Shown: positions 15,926-24,542 of the stretch, piece by piece | How positions within the stretch are numbered: the first letter of the stretch is position 1 | Layout: each line of letters opens with the position of its first letter | Assembly (NCBI GenBank): GCA_900546695.1 | Contig: URDX01000002.1 | Coordinates: 94,522-158,521, forward strand | Reading direction: 5' to 3' | Length of the DNA: 64,000 bases | Source of the DNA: an uncultured Eubacteriales bacterium | Lineage (GTDB): Bacteria; Bacillota; Clostridia; Oscillospirales; CAG-272 | Made by a program: the position numbers and the translations under genes | Notes under the pieces: generated by a model | What the model saw: the letters and a program-made list of their open reading frames with translations, nothing else | Database searches by the model: none | What the model was told of the DNA's origin: nothing

Positions 15926-16828
15926 TCTTATCTGCTCGGTTTTAATCATATCGTTCACAGCGTAGGCGTACGGCTCGAGGTAATCGCCGAGCGGCGGCGC
16001 GAGCTTTTCCTTTACAAGCCAGTCTATAACTGTCCCGCACAGCTGCTCGATGCACTCAAAGCAGCCGCGCGCGTCGCTTACCGCGAGGGTAGGGAGCTCA
16101 TCGAGCAGCGACGCTTCGAGTGCCCATTCGCGCTGCTCGCGTGCCGCGCGTGCCGTCCATTTATAGTAGGGTGCCCAGCGTCCGCCGATGAGGCAGACGA
16201 GCGATGCGTAGCGCTCGGAGAATCGGGAGAGCGATATCATTGCGGCGGTCTTTTCGCCGTGGTCTATGCATCTGCCGAAATTATACTGACCGTACTGCGC
16301 TAGCGCGAGCAGATGAGACGCGATGCGCTTTAGCCGCACATCCTCGGGCATGCCGTTGAGCAGTGTGCTGCGGATGCGCGTAAACTCGCCGAGAGGGTCG
16401 GTGAATACCGCGCCGTTTGTCGCTTCGGCGAATGCTGCGGCGGGCGTGAAATACCATTCCTGCCAGCGCTCGGGGATGATTATGCCGCCGAGCGTTTTGC
16501 GGTAGAAATCGGATATGCGCATGACTCCGCGGCATTCGTCCGCTGCGCTGCGTTCGCTCTGCGAGACGCCGAGATATTCGCGCGGAAGCTTTGAATATGC
16601 CCTGAAAAGCCGAAATCCGATGGCTTGCTCATCCTCGTCGGTGAGAAACATGCAGAAGCCCGGACCGTAGTCATGGTCGCGTGAGATATCGTCGTCATAG
16701 CCGTAGCATTCCGAGCCGTGACCGACGAGCCCTACGGCGATTCTGTCGCGGTATTCGGGAAACTGCCCGGCTATCATCGGCGCGCCGAATTCCTCATAGA
16801 ACCGACGCGAAAGCTCAAGCCCCTTCAT
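15902..16828 (-). CDS. DUF4037 domain protein (nucleotidyltransferase-like)
   Basis: A 308-residue cytosolic protein. The N-terminal region has a nucleotidyltransferase-like motif G-x-GSE-...-D (VGLVGHGSECYGYDDDISRDHDYGPG), and the C-terminal half is helical (DUF4037). Members are found next to TPR proteins, as here. The start ATG at 16828 overlaps the TPR stop by 14 bp, so the pair is coupled; the longer frame to 16915 would lie wholly inside the TPR gene. Substrate and product are unknown; antibiotic- or tRNA-type nucleotidyl transfer are only analogies. Confidence 0.75.
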   Translation of the reverse strand: MKGLELSRRFYEEFGAPMIAGQFPEYRDRIAVGLVGHGSECYGYDDDISRDHDYGPGFCMFLTDEDEQAIGFRLFRAYSKLPREYLGVSQSERSAADECRGVMRISDFYRKTLGGIIIPERWQEWYFTPAAAFAEATNGAVFTDPLGEFTRIRSTLLNGMPEDVRLKRIASHLLALAQYGQYNFGRCIDHGEKTAAMISLSRFSERYASLVCLIGGRWAPYYKWTARAAREQREWALEASLLDELPTLAVSDARGCFECIEQLCGTVIDWLVKEKLAPPLGDYLEPYAYAVNDMIKTEQIRNMPLSTD

Positions 16829-17702
16829 ATATCCGCTTTGCCTCTGCGGCGAGCCTTTCACCGCGCTCTGTCTGTCCGAAATGCGTAAACGAGGGCGCGC
16901 ACTTTGAGAGAACAAAGGCGTAGTTGCCGTCCCGCTCGAGCTCTCTGCCCGTGAGTATTTTCCATGCGTCCTCGAGCTCGTCTGCTATCAGCGCGTCGCG
17001 TTCCTCGTCCTGCTCATACATGACCTCGTGCAGCTGAGCGAGATTTACGTACGACACCGCGAGCTCTGCATCGTGCTCTCCGTTTGCTCGGAGCACGGCG
17101 ATGGCGCGGCGGTAGTTTGCCTCTGCGGCTTCACCGTTGCCGAGTGATTCCTCGCAAGCGGCACGGTTGTTAAAGAGCGCTGCCATGCGATAATCGTCGG
17201 ACGGGAGCGCGCCGGCGTAAATCTTCTCCGCCTTGTCATAGAGCGGGTATGCCTCTGCTGCGCGTCCGAATTCGCACAGTGTAGTTGCAGCGTTGATAAT
17301 GACGGTCGCGATGCCCGCATTCTCCTCAAAGCCCTCACAGTCTATCAGCCCGAGCGCCTCGTACACCGCGGTTACCGCGCGCTCCTCGTCGCGGAGCCTG
17401 CGGTACAGACCTATCTGCTCGCTGCGCAGCTGCAGCAGACCGACGGCGTCTCCCATCCGCCGCGCTTCGCCCTCCCAGTATGTCAGGATGCGGTCTGCGG
17501 CGGAAAGGTCGTTTACCGCAAAAGCCTCGTCGAGCCGTTCGAGCACCTTTTCGAACGGTACGGTCTCGCGCTCATGCACGTGCGGACGCTCGCTGTCGCC
17601 GCATTCCGCGCAGTCGCAGTGATGCTCATTCTCGTGGGTATTCTCGTGCTCATGTCCGCAGCCGTAGCTGCCGACTTCGTTTATCTTCTCGCCTGTTTTC
17701 AT
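16815..17702 (-). CDS. TPR protein with His/Cys-rich N-terminus
   Basis: A 295-residue protein. Residues 14-45 are packed with His, Cys and Glu (CGHEHENTHENEHHCDC, then CGDSERPHVHE), a likely metal-binding arm. From about residue 50 helical TPR-like repeats follow, with FNNRAACEESLGNGEAAE and SYVNLAQLHEVMY as the clearest units. GAGGTAAACC precedes the ATG, and a TATATAAT is found just upstream on the minus strand. It is transcribed with the DUF4037 gene (14-bp overlap), so it probably acts as its scaffold or sensor, which is inference. Confidence 0.75.
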   Translation of the reverse strand: MKTGEKINEVGSYGCGHEHENTHENEHHCDCAECGDSERPHVHERETVPFEKVLERLDEAFAVNDLSAADRILTYWEGEARRMGDAVGLLQLRSEQIGLYRRLRDEERAVTAVYEALGLIDCEGFEENAGIATVIINAATTLCEFGRAAEAYPLYDKAEKIYAGALPSDDYRMAALFNNRAACEESLGNGEAAEANYRRAIAVLRANGEHDAELAVSYVNLAQLHEVMYEQDEERDALIADELEDAWKILTGRELERDGNYAFVLSKCAPSFTHFGQTERGERLAAEAKRIYEGA

Positions 17703-17788
17703 GGTTTACCTCATTATATACCATACCGTGCACATACGGCACGGTAACACTTGGGCGAGGAGGTACAAGCCATCCCCGCCCGTAAAGC

Positions 17789-18262
17789 TTATTCCTCTTC
17801 CTTTTTCAGCAGGTCGCGTATCTCGGTAAGGAGCTTGATGTCCTCGGAGGGCTCTTCCTCCTTTTCCTCCTCGACCGCCTCCTCCTGCTTCTTTTTCAGC
17901 AGCTTTGCGGATGCTTCCTCCATCTTTTTCTTGATATTCATCATGATGCGGAGAAAGAGAAAGAGCGAGAGGGCGATAACGAAAAAGTCGATAATGCACT
18001 GGAGAAAGTTGCCGTATGTAAGCGCAACCTCCGCGCGAACGACCTCGCCTGCTTCGTTCAGCTCTGCGGGGCGGAGTACCGCTTTAAGATCGGTCAGGTT
18101 GACATTTCCCGTGATAAGGCTGATAAACGGTGTGATAACATCGGCGACGAAGGACGATACTATTTTTCCGAACGCGGAACCTATTACAACGCCGAGTGCC
18201 ATGTCGATGACATTTCCCTTCATGGCGAATTCCTTGAAGTCTGAGAAGAATTTTTTCAACAT
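17789..18262 (-). CDS. mscL: Large-conductance mechanosensitive channel MscL
   Basis: A 157-residue MscL. The N-terminal amphipathic helix and first membrane helix are typical (FKEFAMKGNVIDMALGVVIGSAFGKIV), the periplasmic loop is about 40 residues, the second helix (FLQCIIDFFVIALSLFLFL) follows, and the cytoplasmic tail is unusually Lys/Glu-rich (about residues 112-157) and longer than in the shortest homologues. The homopentamer releases solutes under hypo-osmotic shock. It is monocistronic with its own promoter. Confidence 0.95.
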   Translation of the reverse strand: MLKKFFSDFKEFAMKGNVIDMALGVVIGSAFGKIVSSFVADVITPFISLITGNVNLTDLKAVLRPAELNEAGEVVRAEVALTYGNFLQCIIDFFVIALSLFLFLRIMMNIKKKMEEASAKLLKKKQEEAVEEEKEEEPSEDIKLLTEIRDLLKKEEE

Positions 18263-18352
18263 ATGCTGTGCATCCTTTCGGTGTTATTCGCGCCGTCGGC
18301 GCATTTTATGCGGCGCGTGACGATTATCGACTGACGGTACGTCCACTGTGAT

Positions 18353-18381
18353 ATTATAATTCATTTTTTGATTTATATCAA
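18353..18381 (-). promoter_or_regulatory. Promoter of mscL
   Basis: On the minus strand TTGATA (18381-18376) and TATAAT (18358-18353) are 17 bp apart. The leader (~85 nt) contains a CGGCGC/GCGCCG-type hairpin around 18290-18316. Confidence 0.75.
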
Positions 18382-18454
18382 GAGGATTCGACATAAATAA
18401 TGTACAAAATATTTAGAATCCTCTCGGATGGGATGCTCCGCACGGAGGCTGCCG

Positions 18455-19615
18455 TCAGAAGCGGGTAATTATGCCGCCGCCTACGACATAATCGCCGTCG
18501 TAAAATACCACCGCCTGACCGGGGGTTATCGCCCGCTGCGGTTCATCAAAGCATACATGCACCGTGCCGTCGCCCGTCGGCGTGACGGTGGCGGTCTGTT
18601 CTGCGTGACGGTAGCGCAGCTTTGCCGTGACGCGGATGGGGCGGTCGAGCGTGTCGAACGGGATGAAATTGATCCTATCTGCGTCAAGCTCGCGGGAATA
18701 AAGCCCGTCGCCGCGCGTCAGATATACCCGATTTTCCTCGGGGCTGATACGTCCGACGTACAGCGGCTCGGGCAGCGCGAGACCGAGTCCGCGGCGCTGA
18801 CCGACCGTGTAGCCGATGATGCCGCGATGCCTGCCGACCGTGCCGCCGTCGGGGGAAATGAAATCACCCGCGGGGTAGGTCTTTCCCGTGCGCGCGGCGA
18901 TAAAATCGGTATACCGCCCGCTCGGAACGAAGCAGATATCCTGCGAGTCGCCCCGCTGCGAGACCGAGAGTCCCGCATTTGCCGCGAGCTCGCGCACATG
19001 CGCCTTTGTCAGCTCGCCGAGCGGGAAGAGGATATGCGACAGCCTGTGCTGATCGAGCAGACAGAGCATATAGCTCTGATCCTTGCTGCGGTCGGTTGCA
19101 CGGCGGAGCAGATAACGGTCGCCGCTGCGCTCAATGCGCGCGTAGTGCCCGGTTGCGAGCTTGTCCGCACCGAGCCCGAGCATCTGCTCAAGCAGGGCGC
19201 CGAATTTTATGACCCTGTTGCAGAGCACGCAGGGGGAGGGCGTTTCTCCGTGCTCGTATGCCGAGATGAAGTCGGAGATGACCGTTTTCTCGAACTGCTC
19301 GGAGAGATCGACGGTGATGTGACGGATGCCGACCGCCTCTGCGGTCGCGCGGGCATCGGCGATATCGCGCTCCGCCTGTGCTTCACGCTCGCTCTCGCTA
19401 TGCCTGCAGAGCTTCATGGTCGCACCGAAGCAGTTATAGCCCTGCTCGCGCAGCAGCAGCGCGGCGACGGCGGAATCTACCCCGCCGCTCATTGCTATCG
19501 CCGCCGTTTCCGGCGCGGCTGCTTCGGCTGACGCGGTTTTCGGTGCAGCTGTTTCGGTAGCACCGTTCGTTGTTCTTATGCGGTCTGTATCTATGCTTAT
19601 GTTTCTGTCGTTCAT
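18455..19615 (-). CDS. mnmA: tRNA-specific 2-thiouridylase MnmA
   Basis: A 386-residue enzyme that thiolates U34 of Lys/Glu/Gln tRNAs. The PP-loop SGGVDS is at about residue 43, the first catalytic cysteine is in SPCVLCNRVIKFG (about 130) and the second in GDSQDICFV (about 225); the C-terminal beta domains are complete. A 38-residue Ala/Thr-rich N-terminal extension precedes the PP-loop; a later start is possible but the first ATG is the only one before the domain. A kinase/regulator pair follows upstream on the same strand after 21 bp. Confidence 0.93.
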   Translation of the reverse strand: MNDRNISIDTDRIRTTNGATETAAPKTASAEAAAPETAAIAMSGGVDSAVAALLLREQGYNCFGATMKLCRHSESEREAQAERDIADARATAEAVGIRHITVDLSEQFEKTVISDFISAYEHGETPSPCVLCNRVIKFGALLEQMLGLGADKLATGHYARIERSGDRYLLRRATDRSKDQSYMLCLLDQHRLSHILFPLGELTKAHVRELAANAGLSVSQRGDSQDICFVPSGRYTDFIAARTGKTYPAGDFISPDGGTVGRHRGIIGYTVGQRRGLGLALPEPLYVGRISPEENRVYLTRGDGLYSRELDADRINFIPFDTLDRPIRVTAKLRYRHAEQTATVTPTGDGTVHVCFDEPQRAITPGQAVVFYDGDYVVGGGIITRF

Positions 19616-19636
19616 GCTTTTTCCTCGGAAATGCGA

Positions 19637-21025
19637 TCATTCGGTGCGGTCGGGAATGTCGATTTTCGGTCGGCTCCGTTGTCTTTCGGTATCTTGCTTT
19701 TCAATCTGCGGGAAACGCACTGTCATCTCGGTGCCTACCCCCTCTGTGCTGTCGACCGATATCTCCGCGCCGTGAAAGCCTGTGCCGTGCTTGACGATGG
19801 ACAGCCCGAGCCCCGTGCCCTCTATCGCCTTCGACCGCCCCTTATCGGCGCGGAAGAAGCGCTCGAATATCCTATCCTGCACCGACGCGGGGATGCCTAT
19901 GCCCGTATCGCGCACGCGCAGTGTGGGTCTGCCGCTTTCTGCGTGCAGCGAGACGCTGACGCTTCCGCTCGGGCGATTATATTTTATCGCGTTGTCGATG
20001 AGGTTATATACTATCTCCTCGAGTATTCCGCGGTTGCCGCGGACGGTCAGCAGCTCGGTTTCGACCGAGAGCGATACATCCGCATCGTGCGCTATCTGCT
20101 CGAGCCTTGCGGCGGTGCTGCGGACGATGTCGCCGAGGTCTATCGGCTCAGTATCGTACGGTATCTCGCCGCTGTCGAGCCGTGAGAGCCTGATTATGTC
20201 GCCGACAAGGGTGATGAGTCGGGATGCCTCGGAATGTATCCTCTCGGCAAAGTGACGCGCGTCGTCGCCCGTCGCCATTCCGCTCGCTATCAGCTCGGCA
20301 AAGCCCGATATCGAGGTGAGCGGGGTCTTGAGCTCGTGCGAGATGTTCGCGGTGAACTCGCGCCGCAGCGCCTCCCGGTGCTCCTTTTCGGTCTCGTCGA
20401 GGATGAGTATTATCGCGCCCGTTATGCCCGCATCGGTCTTGACGGGGCTGCCGAGCATACGGTAAAAGCGCCCGTCCGAGCGGCGTTCGGATTCGCAGCG
20501 TGTGCCGCCGAGCGCGCGGGCGAGCAGCTCTCTGAGATTATGGTCCTCGGGCAGCGACAGTATGCTGCGGTAGCTGCGCTTCGGGTCTGCGCCCAATATC
20601 TCGAGTGCGCGGTCGTTGTGCGAGAGTATGTCGCCGCGATGATTGACGATGAGGATGCCCTCCTGCATATGCGATATCGCCTCGTCGAGCTCCGCCTTTT
20701 TCAGCCCGAGCTCACGCAGCCGCGCTGCGACTCTGCCGCTCTGATTCTTCATCTTTGCAACGAGCGGAGAGAGTTCGCGGTAGGTCGGCTTGCTCTCGGG
20801 AGATTTCGGGTCGATGGAGTTGATGCGGCGGGAGATGATTTCGCCCGAAAAGCGCGACACGACGGCTGCGGGAATGAGTGCAGAGAGCAGCAAAACCATG
20901 CAGGGCAGCCATATTCTCATAAATGGGGTGTCGGGGGTAAGCGGCTCGATGAGCAGCACGGCTATCGCTATGCCCGAGAGCAGCAGCGATGCGAGAAGGA
21001 CCGAAATAAAGAGATGCTTTTTCAT
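19637..21025 (-). CDS. PhoR-like sensor histidine kinase
   Basis: A 462-residue membrane kinase: two membrane segments (about 5-27 and 37-57) separated by only ~12 residues, so it has almost no external sensor; a PAS domain (about 105-215; ILIVNHRGDILSHNDRALEILG); the phospho-acceptor box TANISHELKTPLTSISGFAE; and an ATPase domain with N (LIDNAIKYN), G1 (RDTGIGIP), F (FERFFR) and G2 (GTGLGLSIVKH) boxes. It overlaps nothing but starts 4 bp after its response regulator, so both are one operon. The architecture is that of PhoR-type phosphate sensors; the signal is not proven. Confidence 0.88.
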   Translation of the reverse strand: MKKHLFISVLLASLLLSGIAIAVLLIEPLTPDTPFMRIWLPCMVLLLSALIPAAVVSRFSGEIISRRINSIDPKSPESKPTYRELSPLVAKMKNQSGRVAARLRELGLKKAELDEAISHMQEGILIVNHRGDILSHNDRALEILGADPKRSYRSILSLPEDHNLRELLARALGGTRCESERRSDGRFYRMLGSPVKTDAGITGAIILILDETEKEHREALRREFTANISHELKTPLTSISGFAELIASGMATGDDARHFAERIHSEASRLITLVGDIIRLSRLDSGEIPYDTEPIDLGDIVRSTAARLEQIAHDADVSLSVETELLTVRGNRGILEEIVYNLIDNAIKYNRPSGSVSVSLHAESGRPTLRVRDTGIGIPASVQDRIFERFFRADKGRSKAIEGTGLGLSIVKHGTGFHGAEISVDSTEGVGTEMTVRFPQIEKQDTERQRSRPKIDIPDRTE

Positions 21026-21029
21026 GCCG

Positions 21030-21701
21030 TCACCTGTTTATCTTGTAGCCGACACCGCGCACAGTCTCGATGACCGCGCCCGCATCGCCGAGCTTCTGAC
21101 GCAGTGTACGCACATGCACGTCGACCGTCCGCGTGCCTCCCTCAAAGGAGTAGCCCCATATGCGGTCGAGTATTGTGTCGCGGCGCAGCACCGTGCCCTT
21201 ATTTTCGAGCAGCAGCGCTAGCAGCTCGAATTCCTTGTAGGTCAGCGAGATCTCCCTGCCGTCTGCGGTAACCGTGCGGTCGGAGAGCGAGAGAACGATG
21301 TCACCCGCGCAGAGTCGGTCGGACGGCTCTGCCTGCGGCGCGGCACGGCGCAGCAGCGCGCGGACGCGGGCGAGCGTTTCCATGACCCCGAAGGGCTTTG
21401 TAATGTAGTCGTCGGCTCCCGCGTCGAGTGCGGTGACCTTGTCAAACTCGCTGTCGCGGGCGGTCAGCATTATCACGGGCACCGAGGCGGTCGCGGGGTC
21501 GCGGCGCAGACGTGAGAGCACCGACAGTCCGTCCTCCTCGGGCAGCATAACGTCGAGCAGTACAAGGGTCGGACGCTCCGCCGCTACTGCCGCACCGAAC
21601 TCGTGCGGAGTGGTAAAGCCGCGCGTATCGAGCCCCGAGCGTGTCAGCGAATATTCGAGCAGCTCACGTATCGAATCGTCGTCCTCAAGAATGTAAATCA
21701 T
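21030..21701 (-). CDS. OmpR/PhoB-family response regulator
   Basis: A 223-residue regulator: receiver with DD at positions 7-8, phospho-acceptor in LVLLDVMLPEEDG, the Lys in YITKPFG, and a C-terminal winged helix (LTYKEFELLALLLENKGTVLRRD, then RTVDVHVRTLRQKL). It is the first gene of the pair with the kinase. No clear Pho-box repeats are visible upstream; the 160 bp before it hold two TTGATATCCCG words at about 21807 and 21838 and no gene. Confidence 0.9.
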   Translation of the reverse strand: MIYILEDDDSIRELLEYSLTRSGLDTRGFTTPHEFGAAVAAERPTLVLLDVMLPEEDGLSVLSRLRRDPATASVPVIMLTARDSEFDKVTALDAGADDYITKPFGVMETLARVRALLRRAAPQAEPSDRLCAGDIVLSLSDRTVTADGREISLTYKEFELLALLLENKGTVLRRDTILDRIWGYSFEGGTRTVDVHVRTLRQKLGDAGAVIETVRGVGYKINR

Positions 21702-21863
21702 TATGTATGACCGCGGCTTTCTCTCGGCGAAAGCTTCCTTTCCTTAAAATTTCATATAATATTCTGCAAATCGTGCTGTGGGGGGATATTCCGTACGGGC
21801 TTTTGCTTGATATCCCGCGCGGGTTCGTTGTGCTTATTTTGATATCCCGTGCGTGCGCTTTGC

Positions 21864-22736
21864 TCAAGTATAAATATTCAGAATAACAAGCTCGGGACGG
21901 TTAAATATACGCGGCGGGAAGGAGTGATTCGTCAGCCCGCGCGAGATGACGAACCGACCGTCATGCACCCCCGATGTGTAGCGCGGGAAAAAGCCCTGTC
22001 CGGGTGCGAAAAGCCCGCAGCCGAACAGCCGTATCTGCCCGCCGTGCGCATGCCCCGCGCAGATGATGCCCGTATCTCCGTCGCGCAGATAGCGGCGGTA
22101 GTATTCGGGATGGTGGCAGAGCAGCAGCTTTGTGCCGCTCTCCGATGCAAAACGTGCGATGTAGTCTGCCGTTTTCTGCGGCAGCACCGCGCGTTCTTTC
22201 GGCGGAAACAGCAGTTCGGAGAGGGTGGTGCAGCACCGCTCGCCGTTCTCATAGGAGGCAGACGGTACGCCGCCGATGCACAGCTCGACTCCGTGCAGCG
22301 TGATGCGCTCGGTCGCAAGGTCGACGCAGTGCACCTCCGCGCGCGAAAGCCCCTCCGTCTGCTCCGCGCTCAGCTCCCGTTCATGGTTGCCGGACGAGAA
22401 GAAAACGGGTGCGACGGCGGCAAGCTCCGCAAGCATCCGAACGCCGTCGGGGTGACCGGGGCGCTTGTTTTCTATCGCGTCGCCGGGTACGAGAATGATG
22501 TCGGGCGCGGCATCCGATACCGCATCGGCAAGGCCCTTGATTATGCGCCCGTGCGTGTCGCTGACAAGTGCGGCGCGTATCGGCGCGGCATCGCTTTGCA
22601 GCGTGTGAACAGCCGCGCGCCGCGTATCGCCCCGTGATGTGTGAGCTGCCGCGTGCCGTGTGCCATGCGTATCTCCTTGCGGGCGGCAGGGCGCGGTCAG
22701 GCTGTATTCGGTTACGGTAAAGGCTTTTTTCTTCAT
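21864..22736 (-). CDS. YkuE-like metallophosphoesterase
   Basis: A 290-residue calcineurin-type phosphoesterase with all metal-binding blocks: SDTHGR, VPGDAIEN, SGNHERE, CHHPEYY and CAGHAHGGQ. The first ~50 residues are a low-complexity His/Thr/Arg-rich stretch without clear membrane helix, unlike many YkuE proteins that carry a Tat or membrane segment, so the true start could be later. The start given has no strong ribosome site. Substrate unknown; relatives act on phospholipid or UDP-sugar phosphates. Confidence 0.8.
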   Translation of the reverse strand: MKKKAFTVTEYSLTAPCRPQGDTHGTRHAAAHTSRGDTRRAAVHTLQSDAAPIRAALVSDTHGRIIKGLADAVSDAAPDIILVPGDAIENKRPGHPDGVRMLAELAAVAPVFFSSGNHERELSAEQTEGLSRAEVHCVDLATERITLHGVELCIGGVPSASYENGERCCTTLSELLFPPKERAVLPQKTADYIARFASESGTKLLLCHHPEYYRRYLRDGDTGIICAGHAHGGQIRLFGCGLFAPGQGFFPRYTSGVHDGRFVISRGLTNHSFPPRIFNRPELVILNIYT

Positions 22737-22862
22737 TTATATGTGCCGCTCCTTTTACTGCAAGTATTTTACCACATTATGTGACCGTTTACAAGAGAAA
22801 TTTTATTGTGCGGCGGCAGGCGGGCGCGGCGCGGCTTACGACGGCACGGTCATGCATACATT

Positions 22863-22880
22863 ATATGAATAATGAATGAC
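22863..22880. promoter_or_regulatory. Possible ARG box (distal)
   Basis: TATGAATAATGAATGACA resembles the ArgR/AhrC half-site pattern (TGAATWWWWATTCA) imperfectly. It is 104 bp before the argG -35 hexamer. Confidence 0.3.
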
Positions 22881-22983
22881 AGCCATGCATGCCGTTTATC
22901 GCGGGTGCGGGGCGGCGGGCGGATTTGTGCATTGTTATGAACAGACGGGTGAAAAACGACTTATTTTTATGCCTAATGGTATA

Positions 22984-23012
22984 TTGACTTTTACGTGATG
23001 CCGATGTATAAT
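22984..23012 (+). promoter_or_regulatory. Promoter of argG
   Basis: TTGACT (22984-22989) and TATAAT (23007-23012) are 17 bp apart. The leader is about 75 nt. Confidence 0.8.
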
Positions 23013-23013
23013 T

Positions 23014-23029
23014 AATGCATAAAAATACA
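23014..23029. promoter_or_regulatory. Possible ARG box over the argG start site
   Basis: AATGCATAAAAATACA matches the ARG-box core ATGAATAAAAATTCA at 13 of 15 positions and would cover the transcription start, as expected for repression by ArgR/AhrC under arginine excess. Confidence 0.45.
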
Positions 23030-23095
23030 AAGCATACACAAACCGACAGCGGAACGCCGAGCGCTCCGTGCGCAGACGAAAGGATGGTATATAAA

Positions 23096-24331
23096 ATGGA
23101 AACAGCGGCAAAGGTCAAAAAGGAAGATATCAAGAAGGTAGTTCTTGCATATTCGGGCGGACTTGATACATCTATCATTATTCCGTGGCTGAAGGAAAAC
23201 TACAATAACTGCGAGGTCATCGCGGTTTCGGGTAACGTCGGTCAGGCAGACGAGCTTGAAGGGCTCGAGGAGAAGGCGCTCAAGACAGGCGCATCCAAGC
23301 TCTATGTTCTCGACCTCACCGATGACTATGTTGACAACTACATCATTCCTACCATGAAGGCGGGCGCTGTATACGAGGAGTATCTGCTCGGTACCAGCCA
23401 TGCACGTCCCTGCATCGCGAAGGCGCTTGTCGATATCGCAAAGAAGGAGGGCGCGGACGCCATCTGCCACGGCTGCACGGGTAAGGGCAACGACCAGGTA
23501 CGTTTTGAGCTTGCCGTTAAGTATTTTGCCCCCAATATGCCTATCATCGCTCCCTGGCGTGAGTGGAACATCAAGTCCCGTGAGGAGGAGATTGACTACG
23601 CAGAGGCGCACAACGTTCCGCTGAAGATCAATCGCGAGACCAACTACTCCAAGGACAAGAACCTCTGGCACCTTTCTCACGAGGGTCTTGACCTCGAGGA
23701 TACGGGCAACGAGCCGCAGTACGAGAAGAAGGGCTTCCTTGAGATGGGCGTTTCTCCTATCGACGCTCCCGACGCTCCTACCTATGTTACCCTTGAGTTT
23801 GAAAAGGGCATCCCGGTAGCGCTCGACGGCGAGAAGATGAGCGCAAAGAATATCATTCTCGCGCTTAACAAGATAGGCGGCGCAAACGGCATCGGCATCA
23901 TCGACATCGTAGAGAATCGTCTCGTCGGCATGAAGTGCCGCGGCGTATACGAGACCCCCGGCGGAGCAATCCTCTACAAGGCTCACTCGGTACTCGAGTC
24001 GCTTTGCCTCGATAAGCTCACCATGCACGAGAAGCAGAAGCTCTCCGTGACCTTCGCGGAGCTTGTTTACAACGGACTCTGGTTCTCTCCGCTGCGTGAG
24101 GCGCTTTCCGCATTCGTTGACAAGACTCAGGAGCGCGTCAGCGGTAAGGTAAGGCTCAAGCTCTACAAGGGCAACATGATAAACGCAGGCTCATGGAGCG
24201 ACAACACGCTGTACAGCGAGGAGATAGCTACCTTCGGTGAGTCTGACTACGACCAGACCGACGCAACGGGCTTCATCAACCTCTTCGGTCTGCCTACCAA
24301 GGTACAGGCTATCGTTGACGGTAACGGCTGA
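23096..24331 (+). CDS. argG: Argininosuccinate synthase
   Basis: A 411-residue cytosolic enzyme joining citrulline and aspartate with ATP in arginine synthesis. The ATP P-loop LAYSGGLDTSIIIPWL is near the N-terminus; the citrulline/aspartate region includes HGCTGKGNDQVRFE and SARPCIA-like GTSHARPCIA. An alternative ATG at 23084 would add MVYK but leaves no room for the AAAGGA ribosome site, so I use 23096. Codon use is strongly biased (GAG, AAG, CTC), hinting at high expression. argH follows 211 bp downstream. Confidence 0.97.
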   Translation: METAAKVKKEDIKKVVLAYSGGLDTSIIIPWLKENYNNCEVIAVSGNVGQADELEGLEEKALKTGASKLYVLDLTDDYVDNYIIPTMKAGAVYEEYLLGTSHARPCIAKALVDIAKKEGADAICHGCTGKGNDQVRFELAVKYFAPNMPIIAPWREWNIKSREEEIDYAEAHNVPLKINRETNYSKDKNLWHLSHEGLDLEDTGNEPQYEKKGFLEMGVSPIDAPDAPTYVTLEFEKGIPVALDGEKMSAKNIILALNKIGGANGIGIIDIVENRLVGMKCRGVYETPGGAILYKAHSVLESLCLDKLTMHEKQKLSVTFAELVYNGLWFSPLREALSAFVDKTQERVSGKVRLKLYKGNMINAGSWSDNTLYSEEIATFGESDYDQTDATGFINLFGLPTKVQAIVDGNG

Positions 24332-24366
24332 TTGCAGTCGGTGATCGACGTAGGTGCAGACAGCGT

Positions 24367-24395
24367 TTGCGGGGATGTGCCGAAAATAATATAAT
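24367..24395 (+). promoter_or_regulatory. Candidate promoter between argG and argH
   Basis: TTGCGG (24367-24372) and TATAAT (24390-24395) are 17 bp apart. It would make argH transcribable separately from argG. Confidence 0.45.
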
Positions 24396-24408
24396 CTGTT
24401 CTTTATCG

Positions 24409-24460
24409 GAAGCGGTGCTGTCGGGAGGCTATTCCGACGGCACCGTGCTTCTCGGTTTTA
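24409..24460 (+). terminator. Hairpin in the argG-argH gap
   Basis: GAAGC-GGTGCTGTCGG pairs with CCGACGGCACCG-GCTTC around a short loop, followed by TCGGTTTTACG. It could end the argG transcript or attenuate argH. The T-run is short, so strength is uncertain. Confidence 0.5.
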
Positions 24461-24542
24461 CGGGCGGGCGGCGATGCAGCCGCGCCGTCACGGCAAAAAA
24501 ATGAAAAGGGAGCTTTCGCCGAGCGGGAGCTATGGTCGAAAA

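Noticed and set aside
22737..22983. Riboswitch before argG
   Set aside because: No recognisable aptamer; the transcript should start downstream, at about 23019.
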